64,000 nucleotides of DNA, taken from positions 393,001-457,000 of the forward strand of contig NZ_FNLB01000006.1 of assembly GCF_900104145.1 (NCBI RefSeq), read 5' to 3'. The notes below the pieces were generated by a model that did no database searches, was not told where the DNA came from, and worked only from the letters and a program-made list of their open reading frames with translations. Position numbers and translations under genes: made by a program. Below are positions 43,578-51,848 of this stretch, in pieces; position 1 is the first letter of the stretch; every line of letters begins with the position of its first letter. This stretch comes from Pseudovibrio sp. Tun.PSC04-5.I4 (GTDB taxonomy: Bacteria; Pseudomonadota; Alphaproteobacteria; Rhizobiales; Stappiaceae).

Positions 43578-43615
43578 AAAAAAAGCCGAGGCAGTTCGCA
43601 CCGCTTCGGCTTTTT
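43578..43615. terminator. Bidirectional terminator after the IalB-family gene
   Basis: AAAAAGCCGAGGC pairs with GCTTCGGCTTTTT (one G-U), with A- and T-runs on both sides so it can act for either strand. On the minus strand it ends the gene at 43652-44179. Confidence 0.88.
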
Positions 43616-43651
43616 AAGAATTCTCTGTTCAAAGACGCTGGATGCTCACCA

Positions 43652-44179
43652 TCACGGTAGAGCAGCAAGCCCCTCTTTCAAGCCACCAAGAGAAATCGGA
43701 ATACCGATACCTTCTTCAGGGGTCTCGAAAATAATGAACGTGGCTGTCTGACCCGCAGAAAGTTTGTCGATCAGGTCTTTTTCCAACATTGCCTCAGAAA
43801 CGCAACCACTTGGTAAAGGCAGACAGCGGATGAAAGGCATCCGGCCAACATCTTTGCCATCAATCTTCAAACCAAGCTGAGAGGGTAGGAGAACGCCAAG
43901 CGGAACCAGAATGCGCATCAAAGTCGTCTGCTGATCAGCCGTCTTCAAAATGATGGCTGTCAACCCAACCGTATCGCGTTCAGAATCAGTCACGCTCTGT
44001 ATGAGTGCACACTGCTTAACGTTGGAACCGGGAGGTTGGTCACACCGCTGTTGCCAGTCGCCAAACTCGCCTTCAAGTTCGCCAAGCGCTTGTTGCGCAT
44101 AGCTTACTCCTGAAAAACCGGCAGTTCCGGCCAGTGCCATCGCAACTGTAAGCGTCAGCGTGCGTAAAAATTGCTTCAA
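43652..44179 (-). CDS. Invasion-associated locus B (IalB) family protein
   Basis: A 175-residue periplasmic protein. Signal peptide ends SGVSYAQQ. The mature part has FGDWQQRCDQPPG, CALIQSV, and a cysteine pair in MPFIRCLPLPSGCVSEA, typical of IalB proteins; IalB of Bartonella is linked to erythrocyte invasion, but homologues are widespread in free-living alphaproteobacteria and the role is unknown. The start is taken as TTG at 44179 because GGAGGAAGG lies just upstream and the protein then begins with its signal peptide (LKQFLRTLTLTV); the open frame back to 44323 has no ribosome site or signal. Confidence 0.85.
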   Translation of the reverse strand: MKQFLRTLTLTVAMALAGTAGFSGVSYAQQALGELEGEFGDWQQRCDQPPGSNVKQCALIQSVTDSERDTVGLTAIILKTADQQTTLMRILVPLGVLLPSQLGLKIDGKDVGRMPFIRCLPLPSGCVSEAMLEKDLIDKLSAGQTATFIIFETPEEGIGIPISLGGLKEGLAALP

Positions 44180-44523
44180 AAAACCTTCCTCCAGTTCACC
44201 GGCTATGCAGTGCCTGTTTCCTCGCGCTGCGGCAAGGGGTGTTCTGTGTTCATTTATGGGAATACCGCTCCTGAAGTAAAAGAGCAAACAAGCATTGCTG
44301 GCTGTCCACGTAACTACAGGCAAAATCTCGGTATTGACTCATTTTGTTCACGCAGAGGTAACGGACATTTTTGCTGATAAAGTGGCGATACAATGGGGAA
44401 AATTAGTCCCTTAGATGAATCTCATCGATAATTGATATCCGCAAAAGTAACTAGGTGAAAACACCAGTGAACCATAATAACCCCATTGCATCTGCGGGTT
44501 TCTTATGGTTTTTGTCCCTCACA

Positions 44524-44566
44524 TTGATCAAAGTCAAACCATGCCGCGACCTTTAGTCGCTATAAC
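44524..44566 (+). promoter_or_regulatory. FNR/FixK-type promoter of the aa3 oxidase operon
   Basis: TTGATCAAAGTCAA (44524-44537) matches the FNR-family consensus TTGAT-N4-ATCAA at nine of ten defined positions. TATAAC (44561-44566) downstream reads as a -10 box and predicts a start near 44573, putting the FNR-like site within about one base of -41.5, the geometry of a class II activated promoter. Confidence 0.55.
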
Positions 44567-44685
44567 CTAAGGAGAATCGCGTAGATGCCTTCTTTGGGTT
44601 AATATGTCGCAGGCATTCACGCAAGTGTGAGGACTGGCCGGACGGGCCAACAAGGGCACTCCACAGGCGTGACAAGAAGAGAATT

Positions 44686-44699
44686 GCCGCTTCGGCGGC
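44686..44699 (+). promoter_or_regulatory. UUCG-capped hairpin in the ctaC leader
   Basis: GCCGC-TTCG-GCGGC, a C(UUCG)G tetraloop of the extra-stable kind, 12 bases before the GGGGAG ribosome site of ctaC. Likely a stabilising 5'-UTR element. Confidence 0.5.
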
Positions 44700-44728
44700 T
44701 ATATGAGGGACGGGGAGCGCAAGACGTG

Positions 44729-45652
44729 ATGAAGCTCTTGAAGCATCACCTGATGACCATTGCTGCAACAACAGTGTTTGGTTTGACGGGACTTATGGCA
44801 GGTGTAGCAACTGCAGCACAGCCAACGCCGTGGCAGATGGGCATGCAGCCTGCGGCTACGACAGTGATGAAAGACATTCGCTGGTTTAACGATTTTACGC
44901 TGATCATTATTTCAGCAATTACGGTGTTCGTGGCAGGCTTGCTCATCGTCGTAATGTTTAAATTTCGCAAGAAGGCCAATCCTACGCCATCTCGCACTTC
45001 TCATAACACCATGATCGAAGTGGCTTGGACCGTTGTTCCAATCCTCATTCTGGTCATGATTTCAGTTCCGTCCTTCCGTTTGCTTTTCAAACAGCTCGAC
45101 ATTCCTGAATATGAAATGACCATCAAGGCGACCGGCTACCAGTGGTACTGGGGCTACGAGTACGCTGATGAAGGCATGGAAGATGTGTCCTTTGACGCAT
45201 TGATGCTTCAGGACGATGAGCGCGCTGAGCTTATGGCAGAAAAAGGCCTCACCGTCGCTGAGGTGCCACGTCTTCTTGCTGCCGATTACAACCTTGTTGT
45301 TCCAGTGGACACCACTGTTCGCGTTCAGGTGACAGCAGCAGATGTGATCCACTCCTTCGCGGTTCCTGCATTCGGCATCAAAATTGATGCGATTCCATAC
45401 CGTTTGAATGAGACTTGGTTCCGCGCAGACAACACCGGCATGTACTACGGCCAGTGTTCTGAGCTTTGCGGCAAGCTTCACGCGTTCATGCCGATTGCTG
45501 TTCAGGTTGTTACCAAAGAGCATTACCAGGCTTGGGCTGAGGCTGCAAAGTCTGACGTGGATGAAGCAAACGCACTTCTCGCAAGCTTAATTGCTGAACA
45601 GAAAAAGGTTGCTGCCGCCGCAGCTGCCGACGTGAAGGTCGTGTCCCGCTAA
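44729..45652 (+). CDS. ctaC: Cytochrome c oxidase (aa3) subunit II
   Basis: Accepts electrons from cytochrome c at its CuA centre. A signal-like N-terminus is followed by two membrane anchors (FTLIIISAITVFVAGLLIV and IEVAWTVVPILILVMI) and a periplasmic cupredoxin domain. The aromatic patch YQWYWGYEY and the CuA ligands in GQCSELCGKLHAFMPI (two Cys, His, Met) are complete. The ATG at 44729 is chosen because it follows GGGGAG and gives a normal length (307 residues). First gene of the oxidase operon, behind an FNR-like promoter. Confidence 0.96.
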   Translation: MKLLKHHLMTIAATTVFGLTGLMAGVATAAQPTPWQMGMQPAATTVMKDIRWFNDFTLIIISAITVFVAGLLIVVMFKFRKKANPTPSRTSHNTMIEVAWTVVPILILVMISVPSFRLLFKQLDIPEYEMTIKATGYQWYWGYEYADEGMEDVSFDALMLQDDERAELMAEKGLTVAEVPRLLAADYNLVVPVDTTVRVQVTAADVIHSFAVPAFGIKIDAIPYRLNETWFRADNTGMYYGQCSELCGKLHAFMPIAVQVVTKEHYQAWAEAAKSDVDEANALLASLIAEQKKVAAAAAADVKVVSR

Positions 45653-45737
45653 CAGCGGGACTAACAGATTTAGTCAAGTATGCGCGCGTCAAGGACTGCA
45701 GCACATACGAGCAAGAACTTTACGAGGGAGCACAACG

Positions 45738-47330
45738 ATGTCTGCGTCTGAAACGCATGCACATGACCATCCAACTGGATGGGTGCGGTGGGTTTACTCC
45801 ACCAACCACAAAGATATTGGCATCCTTTACCTGATCTTCGCGATCATGGCCGGTATTGTCGGCGGTCTTCTTTCCATCGGTATTCGTATGGAACTGCAAG
45901 AACCTGGCATGCAATATTTTTCCGATCCGCATATCTTTAACGTCTTCACCACAGCGCACGCGCTAATCATGATTTTCTTCATGGTAATGCCTGCACTGAT
46001 TGGTGGTTTCGCGAACTACTTTGTTCCAATCATGATTGGTGCGCCTGATATGGCGTTCCCACGCATGAACAACATCTCATTCTGGCTTCTGCCACCAGCA
46101 TTCATCCTGTTGCTCCTTTCACTCTTCGTGCCAGGACCTCCAGGTGGAAACGGTGTCGGCGGCGGTTGGACCATCTACCCACCGCTCTCCACATCTGGTC
46201 AGCCGGGTCCTGCAATGGACTTTGCAATCCTGTCACTTCACCTTGCTGGTGCATCTTCTATTCTTGGTGCAATCAACTTCATTACCACTATCTTCAACAT
46301 GCGCGCGCCTGGCATGACCATGCACAAGATGCCGCTGTTTGTATGGTCCGTGTTGGTAACTGTCTTCCTGCTGTTGATCTCCTTGCCAGTTTTGGCGGGC
46401 GCGATCACCATGCTGCTAACAGACCGTAACTTCGGCACGACCTTCTTTGAAGCTGCTGGTGGCGGCGACCCAATCTTGTTCCAGCACCTGTTCTGGTTCT
46501 TCGGTCACCCTGAAGTGTACATCCTGATCTTGCCAGCATTCGGCATCGTGTCTCACATCATCTCCACGTTCTCCAACAAACCAGTATTTGGTTACATTGG
46601 CATGGCGTACGCGATGGTTGCGATTGGTGTGGTTGGCTTTGTTGTGTGGGCCCACCACATGTTCACGGTTGGTTTGTCCGCAGATACACAAGCCTACTTC
46701 CTGTTTGCAACTATGGTGATCGCGGTCCCAACCGGCATCAAGATCTTCTCATGGATTGCAACCATGTGGGGCGGGTCCATCGAGTTCCGAACACCGTTGA
46801 TCTGGGCTGTTGGCTTCATCTTCCTGTTCACTGTTGGTGGTGTAACGGGTGTGCAGCTGGCAAACGCTGGTCTCGACCGCGCACTGCATGACACCTACTA
46901 CGTTGTGGCTCACTTCCACTACGTTCTGTCTCTGGGCGCTGTGTTCGCGATCTTCGCGGCCTGGTACTACTGGTTCCCTAAAATCTCCGGCTACATGTAC
47001 TCCGAGTTCCTCGGCAACCTGCACTTTGCAGTCATGTTCATCGGCGTAAACCTCGTGTTCTTCCCGCAGCACTTCCTTGGTCTTGCAGGCATGCCACGTC
47101 GGTACGCTGATTACCCAGATGCATATGCAGGTTGGAACTACGTGTCCTCCATCGGCTCTTACATCTCCGGCTTCGCTGTTCTGATCTTCCTGGTGTGTGT
47201 CTTGGAAGCATTCCTGAAGAAGCGTGTTGCTGGCGATAATCCATGGGGCAAAGGTGCAACAACTTTGGAATGGACTCTGTCTTCTCCTCCTCCATTCCAC
47301 CAGTTTGAGATCCTTCCTAAGATCAAATAG
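45738..47330 (+). CDS. ctaD: Cytochrome c oxidase (aa3) subunit I
   Basis: The 530-residue catalytic subunit with twelve membrane segments, holding heme a and the heme a3-CuB site. Key motifs: YSTNHKDIGILY at the N-terminus, AHALIMIFFMVMPALIGGFANYF (heme a ligand His), FWFFGHPEVYILILP (CuB His and the Tyr cross-link, with the D/K-channel Glu-like region), WAHHMFTVG, and VVAHFHYVLSLGAV (heme a3 and a ligands). A GAGGGAG precedes the ATG. It follows ctaC by 85 bases. Confidence 0.98.
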   Translation: MSASETHAHDHPTGWVRWVYSTNHKDIGILYLIFAIMAGIVGGLLSIGIRMELQEPGMQYFSDPHIFNVFTTAHALIMIFFMVMPALIGGFANYFVPIMIGAPDMAFPRMNNISFWLLPPAFILLLLSLFVPGPPGGNGVGGGWTIYPPLSTSGQPGPAMDFAILSLHLAGASSILGAINFITTIFNMRAPGMTMHKMPLFVWSVLVTVFLLLISLPVLAGAITMLLTDRNFGTTFFEAAGGGDPILFQHLFWFFGHPEVYILILPAFGIVSHIISTFSNKPVFGYIGMAYAMVAIGVVGFVVWAHHMFTVGLSADTQAYFLFATMVIAVPTGIKIFSWIATMWGGSIEFRTPLIWAVGFIFLFTVGGVTGVQLANAGLDRALHDTYYVVAHFHYVLSLGAVFAIFAAWYYWFPKISGYMYSEFLGNLHFAVMFIGVNLVFFPQHFLGLAGMPRRYADYPDAYAGWNYVSSIGSYISGFAVLIFLVCVLEAFLKKRVAGDNPWGKGATTLEWTLSSPPPFHQFEILPKIK

Positions 47331-47346
47331 CGGGTTGAAGATTTTG

Positions 47347-47370
47347 CCGGGGGCGAGGTTTTGCCCCCGG
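47347..47370 (+). promoter_or_regulatory. GC-rich hairpin between ctaD and ctaB
   Basis: CCGGGGGC pairs perfectly with GCCCCCGG around GAGGTTTT. No T-run follows, so it is more likely an mRNA-stabilising or processing hairpin at the ctaD 3' end than a full terminator; it could explain higher output of structural subunits than of the assembly genes. Confidence 0.55.
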
Positions 47371-47470
47371 ATCGAACCAAAGCATAAGACCTGAAGTGCT
47401 ATAAAATTCTGGGTCGAGACCAAAAAAGCCAAAACGGCACGGGTTTCAAAACCACGACAGAGGTACAGGC

Positions 47471-48403
47471 ATGACAATGCTGGAACAGACACAAGGGATA
47501 AACGAGGACGCAATCGACCTGGGAGGTCGTGGAAGCGTTTCTGATTATATCGCGTTGCTTAAGCCGCGTGTGATGTCTCTTGTTGTGTTTACAGCAGTGG
47601 TTGGTCTGGTTATGGCACCGGGCAACCAGCATCCTTTTCTGAGTTTGGTTTCAATTCTTTGCATTGCCATTGGCGGGGGTGCATCCGGTGCGCTGAATAT
47701 GTGGTGGGATGCAGACATTGATGCTGTCATGTCTCGCACCCAAAAACGCCCCATTCCGGCAGGCAAAATCACGCGCAATGAAGCATTCGCCTTCGGTATG
47801 GTGCTTTCAGTCGGGTCTGTCCTGTCACTGGGTCTGGTGGCGAACTGGTTTGCAGCCGCTCTGCTGGCTTTCACTATCTTCTTCTATGTTGTCATCTACA
47901 CAATGTGGCTCAAACGCTCCACGCCGCAGAACATCGTTATAGGCGGTGCTGCCGGCGCGCTTCCTCCAATGGTTGGCTGGGCTGCAGTAACGGGCGATGT
48001 GTCCATGGTAAGCATAGCACTGTTTATGATTACCTTTACATGGACACCGCCGCATTTCTGGGCTTTGGCGCTGGTTAAAAACAGCGACTATCAGAAGGCA
48101 GGTATCCCGATGATGCCGGTGGTTGCTGGTGAAACTGCAACACGACATCAAATTGTTCTTTACTCACTTTTGCTGCTGCCAGTTGGCATGTCTCCCTATT
48201 TCCTTGGCTTCGCCACTGAGTTCTTTGGTGTGGCCTCTGCAATCCTCGGTCTGATCTTCATTGGCTACGCGGTGCGTGTCTGGAAAATCCGAGAGGGAGA
48301 CGCCGCCAAGAAGGCTGCAATGTCGCTCTTCAAGTTTTCGCTGTTCTACCTCATGCTGATTTTTGCAGGGTTGCTGGCTGAGAACATGATTGGCTTGGTC
48401 TAA
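47471..48403 (+). CDS. ctaB: Protoheme IX farnesyltransferase (heme O synthase)
   Basis: Adds a farnesyl group to heme b, giving heme O, on the way to heme A for subunit I. 310 residues with about nine membrane segments, a UbiA-superfamily enzyme. The Asp-rich motif is NMWWDADIDAVMSRTQKRPIPAG; TPPHFWALALVKNSDYQKAGIPM is the second conserved block. It follows ctaD in the operon after a GC-rich hairpin. Confidence 0.96.
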   Translation: MTMLEQTQGINEDAIDLGGRGSVSDYIALLKPRVMSLVVFTAVVGLVMAPGNQHPFLSLVSILCIAIGGGASGALNMWWDADIDAVMSRTQKRPIPAGKITRNEAFAFGMVLSVGSVLSLGLVANWFAAALLAFTIFFYVVIYTMWLKRSTPQNIVIGGAAGALPPMVGWAAVTGDVSMVSIALFMITFTWTPPHFWALALVKNSDYQKAGIPMMPVVAGETATRHQIVLYSLLLLPVGMSPYFLGFATEFFGVASAILGLIFIGYAVRVWKIREGDAAKKAAMSLFKFSLFYLMLIFAGLLAENMIGLV

Positions 48404-48426
48404 GGCATTTCTGGAAAGAGAAGAAA

Positions 48427-48582
48427 ATGAACGAACAAAAAGCAATTCTTTCAGACGAACAGGTAAAAGCCCGCCGCGGTAGATCTGTTGCGCTTGCAAT
48501 TTCCTTGGCAGTGCTGGTTGCCCTGTTTTATGCGGTTACGATCGCAAAGCTTGGCGCAGGCATTATTGATCGACCATTCTAA
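48427..48582 (+). CDS. CoxF-like small membrane protein
   Basis: A 51-residue protein, easily missed because of its size. It starts MNEQKAILSDEQVKARRGR, then has one membrane segment (SVALAISLAVLVALFYAVTI) and ends AGIIDRPF. The pattern basic segment, single helix, short periplasmic end matches the small CoxF-type protein found between ctaB and ctaG in alphaproteobacterial aa3 operons. It lies 23 bases after ctaB and 10 bases before ctaG, so it belongs to the operon. Its role is unclear, probably oxidase assembly. Confidence 0.85.
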   Translation: MNEQKAILSDEQVKARRGRSVALAISLAVLVALFYAVTIAKLGAGIIDRPF

Positions 48583-48592
48583 GAAAGCCAAG

Positions 48593-49216
48593 ATGACAGA
48601 TCAAAACCCTGAAAATACAGATCTCGCCAAAATAAATCGGAGCAACGTCAAAGTTGCTGCAATTTGCGGCTTTATATTCTGTGCCATGGTTGGTCTCTCC
48701 TTTGCAGCTGTACCGCTCTACCAGATCTTCTGTCAGGTGACAGGATATGGCGGAACCACACAGCGCGCGGAAGAGGGTTCTGACGTTATTTTGGACCGGG
48801 AAATTATCGTTAGCTTCGATGCGAACGTAGCGGAAGGTCTGGACTGGGACTTTAAGCCGAAGCAACGCAAGGTTCGCGTTAAACTTGGCCAGATGTCAGA
48901 GATTTTGTACCAGGCAACGAGCACCGCAAGCCAACGCTCGACTGGGACTGCAATATTTAACGTAGCCCCGTTTGAAGTTGGTGGCTACTTCAACAAAATT
49001 GATTGCTTCTGCTTCACGGAACAACCGCTGAATGCGGGAGAGTCAGTCGATATGCCGGTCGTGTTTTTTATCGATCCGGAAATGGACAAGGACGAGAACT
49101 TGAAGAACGTCAAGGAGATCACCTTGTCCTACACATTCTTTGAATTGCCGAAAGACGGCGAAGACGAAACAGCTGCGGTGGTTACTCCAAGTGATGGCAC
49201 TGCAGGTAAGCTTTAG
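48593..49216 (+). CDS. ctaG: Cytochrome c oxidase assembly protein, CtaG/Cox11 type
   Basis: Delivers copper to the CuB site of subunit I. 207 residues: a short cytoplasmic N-terminus, one membrane anchor (VAAICGFIFCAMVGLSFAAVPLYQIFCQ) and a periplasmic immunoglobulin-like domain. The copper-binding CFCFTEQ motif and the PLYQIFCQVTGYGG segment are diagnostic. ATG 48593 is used because the protein then has the usual short N-terminus; the open frame extends back to 48488 through the coxF-like gene. Confidence 0.95.
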   Translation: MTDQNPENTDLAKINRSNVKVAAICGFIFCAMVGLSFAAVPLYQIFCQVTGYGGTTQRAEEGSDVILDREIIVSFDANVAEGLDWDFKPKQRKVRVKLGQMSEILYQATSTASQRSTGTAIFNVAPFEVGGYFNKIDCFCFTEQPLNAGESVDMPVVFFIDPEMDKDENLKNVKEITLSYTFFELPKDGEDETAAVVTPSDGTAGKL

Positions 49217-49272
49217 GTTGCAAGACGGATCTGCGTAGCAGAGGCGACCATTTTGAAATGGGGAGCAAAAAT

Positions 49273-50154
49273 ATGGCTGGTGTTAAGAACCACGATTATC
49301 ATATTATCGAGCCAAGCCCGTGGCCATTTATTGGGTCAATGGGGGCGCTGGTTATGGCAATCGGCGCAATTGCGTTTATGCGTATGAGTGAGGGCGGCGT
49401 AAGCTTCTCATTCCTGAGCAATGCGGACGGGGAAACAACTGTTGGATTTACTCTGACCGGTTGGCCCATGTTCGCAATCGGTCTGGGTGTTGTCCTTTAC
49501 ACCATGTTTATGTGGTGGCGCGATACCGTAAAAGAATCTCATGAAGGCCACCACACCCGTGTTGTGTCCTTGCATCTGCGGTACGGCATGATGTTGTTCA
49601 TCATTTCCGAAGTGATGTTCTTCGTTGCATGGTTCTGGGCGTTTTTTGATGCATCCCTGTTCGCTGGCGAAGCGCAGCAGTTTGGCCGCGTTGCACATAC
49701 CGGCGGTGTATGGCCACCAGTGGGTATTGAAACGTTCGACCCTTGGCACCTTCCATTGCTGAACACCCTGATCTTGCTGCTGTCCGGTACCACTGTTACC
49801 TGGGCACACCATGCAATGGTTCACGGGGACCGCGAGGGTGTGAAATGGGGTCTGATTGCAACGGTTGTTCTGGGCGCAATCTTTACGACCTGTCAGGTCT
49901 ACGAATACTCCCACGCAGCTTTTAGCTTCTCTGATAATATTTATGGCGCAACCTTCTTCATGGCGACGGGCTTCCATGGCTTCCACGTGATCGTGGGCAC
50001 CATCTTCCTGGCTGTGTGTTTGTTCCGCGCTCTTGCAGGCCATTTCACCACAACAAAGCACTTCGGTTTTGAAGCTGCTGCTTGGTATTGGCACTTTGTT
50101 GATGTTGTCTGGCTCTTCTTGTTTGCTGCCGTTTATATCTGGGGCGGTGCTTAA
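49273..50154 (+). CDS. ctaE: Cytochrome c oxidase (aa3) subunit III
   Basis: The non-redox core subunit, about 293 residues with seven membrane segments, which stabilises subunit I. Family features: YHIIEPSPWPFIGSMGAL, FMWWRDTVKESHEGHHT, FIISEVMFFVAWFWAFF (the conserved SE pair), TWAHHAMVHGDR, and a final ATGFHGFHVIVGTIFLAVCLFR with WHFVDVVWLFLFAAVYIWGG. ATG 49273 follows GGGGAG by 8 bases; an upstream start at 49258 would include the ribosome site. Followed by a terminator. Confidence 0.97.
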   Translation: MAGVKNHDYHIIEPSPWPFIGSMGALVMAIGAIAFMRMSEGGVSFSFLSNADGETTVGFTLTGWPMFAIGLGVVLYTMFMWWRDTVKESHEGHHTRVVSLHLRYGMMLFIISEVMFFVAWFWAFFDASLFAGEAQQFGRVAHTGGVWPPVGIETFDPWHLPLLNTLILLLSGTTVTWAHHAMVHGDREGVKWGLIATVVLGAIFTTCQVYEYSHAAFSFSDNIYGATFFMATGFHGFHVIVGTIFLAVCLFRALAGHFTTTKHFGFEAAAWYWHFVDVVWLFLFAAVYIWGGA

Positions 50155-50206
50155 CGTCGGGTCTAACCAAGAGTGTGTCTGATTTTTAGACAAAATGTGA
50201 AAGTGA

Positions 50207-50231
50207 TAAGGGCGGCGCAAGCCGCCTTTTC
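50207..50231 (+). terminator. Rho-independent terminator after ctaE
   Basis: GGCGGC (50211-50216) and GCCGCC (50221-50226) pair around GCAA, followed by TTTT. It lies 53 bases after the ctaE stop and separates the oxidase genes from DUF983-SURF1. Confidence 0.8.
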
Positions 50232-50298
50232 TATATGTATATGACCGAGGTAGCGTTGTCCCGCATAGTCTGGGCCTACCTGATTCGCTGAGGCCGAG

Positions 50299-50691
50299 AT
50301 GAGTGAGAACAAAAAACCAAGCCTTTACTATGGCTTACCCGCTAATCCTGTGTCCGCAGGCTTGCGCGGGAAGTGTCCAAGATGTGGGAATGGGCCTTTG
50401 TTTCAGGGCCTCCTAAAGCTGCGTAAATCCTGCTCCAGTTGCGAATTGCCCTTCGATTTCGCGGATTCGGGAGATGGGCCTGCGGTATTTGTTATTCTTA
50501 TCCTCGGTTTTGTCATTGTTGGTGGTGTGCTTTTTATTGAGTTTACGTACCAACCACCGCTTTGGCTGCACATGGTCATCTGGGCACCGGTCACTGTGCT
50601 TTTAAGCATAGCGCTGCTGCGCCCTCTTAAGGGATTGCTGATCGCCATGCAGTACCGAAACAATGCATCGGAAGGAAAACTCGATGATTGA
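50299..50691 (+). CDS. DUF983-family membrane protein
   Basis: A 130-residue protein. An N-terminal zinc-ribbon-like part (GKCPRCGNGPLFQGLLKLRKSCSSC, four cysteines in two CxxC) is followed by two membrane helices (VFVILILGFVIVGGVLFIEF and LHMVIWAPVTVLLSIALL). DUF983 sits between ctaE and SURF1 in many alphaproteobacteria, so an oxidase-assembly role is likely, but none is proven. It overlaps the SURF1 start by 8 bases. Confidence 0.9.
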   Translation: MSENKKPSLYYGLPANPVSAGLRGKCPRCGNGPLFQGLLKLRKSCSSCELPFDFADSGDGPAVFVILILGFVIVGGVLFIEFTYQPPLWLHMVIWAPVTVLLSIALLRPLKGLLIAMQYRNNASEGKLDD

Positions 50692-51721
50692 TGATAAGGG
50701 CGCCAACGATCCCGGAATTGGTAAAAAGAGATTCAACAAAACTGACATCGACTGGCATGAAGAACCGGCCAAAACCTTGCGCAGTGCTCGATCTGATAAA
50801 TATAGAGATGACATTGAGGTGGACGACGGTGCAGAGGACCAAGAGGCGGAAAAGCAAAAGTTCGTACCATTTCTCAAGTCATTCTGGGCCCTACACCTGT
50901 GTGCTGCCATTGGTTTGATCATTCTGGCGAACCTCAGCCTGTGGCAGTTTAGCCGTCTTGACGATAAAATTGCGCTGATTGAGCGGGCAGGAGTGCGCGC
51001 CAACGAACCTGCAGTTGCAGCCCCGGGTCCGGCAATGTGGGAAGATCTCACCAGCGACATCATTGATTACATGCCAGTCAAGGTCACCGGCCAGTTCATT
51101 CTCGGCGAACTGTTTTACTTTGATACGCTGACCAAGCCGAAAGGGCGGTTGGGCGGGCAAGGGTACTTTTTGTACGCGCCGTTCATCGCGGAAGACGGCT
51201 GGACAGTTCTGGTCAATCGCGGCTTTATTCCGTTGGATCGCAAAGACTTCAGCACACGCCTTGGGTCTGCGCCCCCACGCGGGGAAATTACAATCACGGG
51301 TCTGGCACGCAAAGCCGAAGTCGCCAGCATGTTCTCCGCGGATGATAACCCAAAAACTCACGAATGGTTTGTACGCGAACCTAAAAACATGGCAGACGCG
51401 CTTGGCCTTCTGCCAGAAAGAACCGCACCTTACACCATCGATTTGCAGGAAATTCTCAATATAGCTGGAGACCTCCCGCAGGCTGGTGAAACACGCATGA
51501 CGTTTTCCAACAACCACCTGCAATACGCTTTTACATGGGCTGCGCTGGCGCTTGCTCTGATTGGCGTCTACCTCGCGTTCCTGATCAAGGCATGGCTCGA
51601 GCGCGATAAACCAAATCCTCAGACCGAGGACGAGGCAGACGACGACGACGATGAAGTAGAAAATGAGCGGTATCGAATGCTCTCAAAAGCCGCGCGAAAA
51701 GATCGAAATAATCAGCGGTAA
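50684..51721 (+). CDS. SURF1-family oxidase assembly protein with acidic extensions
   Basis: SURF1 helps insert heme A into subunit I. Two membrane helices (about residues 70-88 and near 300) enclose a large periplasmic domain with GQGYFLYAPFIAEDGWTVLVNRGFIPLDR and the final NNHLQYAFTWAALALALIGVYL. The 345-residue length is long because of an extra, charged N-terminus of about 65 residues before the first helix, and a C-terminus ending in an acidic run (EDEADDDDDEVENE) and basic end. ATG 50684 follows GAAGGA and overlaps DUF983. Confidence 0.92.
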   Translation: MIDDKGANDPGIGKKRFNKTDIDWHEEPAKTLRSARSDKYRDDIEVDDGAEDQEAEKQKFVPFLKSFWALHLCAAIGLIILANLSLWQFSRLDDKIALIERAGVRANEPAVAAPGPAMWEDLTSDIIDYMPVKVTGQFILGELFYFDTLTKPKGRLGGQGYFLYAPFIAEDGWTVLVNRGFIPLDRKDFSTRLGSAPPRGEITITGLARKAEVASMFSADDNPKTHEWFVREPKNMADALGLLPERTAPYTIDLQEILNIAGDLPQAGETRMTFSNNHLQYAFTWAALALALIGVYLAFLIKAWLERDKPNPQTEDEADDDDDEVENERYRMLSKAARKDRNNQR

Positions 51722-51730
51722 ACCGCTAAC

Positions 51731-51756
51731 AAAAAAAGGGGAGCAAAGGCTCCCCT
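51731..51756 (-). terminator. Rho-independent terminator of the peroxiredoxin gene
   Basis: On the minus strand AGGGGAG pairs with CTCCCCT around CCTTTG, followed by seven T. Convergent with SURF1, whose stop is 10 bases away, so it may serve both. Confidence 0.88.
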
Positions 51757-51848
51757 AAATTATTTCAGCAGTGGTCTTGCAGCGCGCTTACGAAAAGGAA
51801 CAAACGATTTCGGAGTCGGAGAACCGCAAAATGAATGCCAATTGAGAT

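Larger units (their letters stand above)
44180..44728. other. Divergent regulatory region between the IalB gene and ctaC
   Basis: No gene is supported. It contains the FNR-like promoter at 44524-44566 and a long ctaC leader with a UUCG-capped hairpin (44686-44699). A reading frame extends upstream of ctaC through the leader but lacks a ribosome site and family similarity. Confidence 0.65.
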
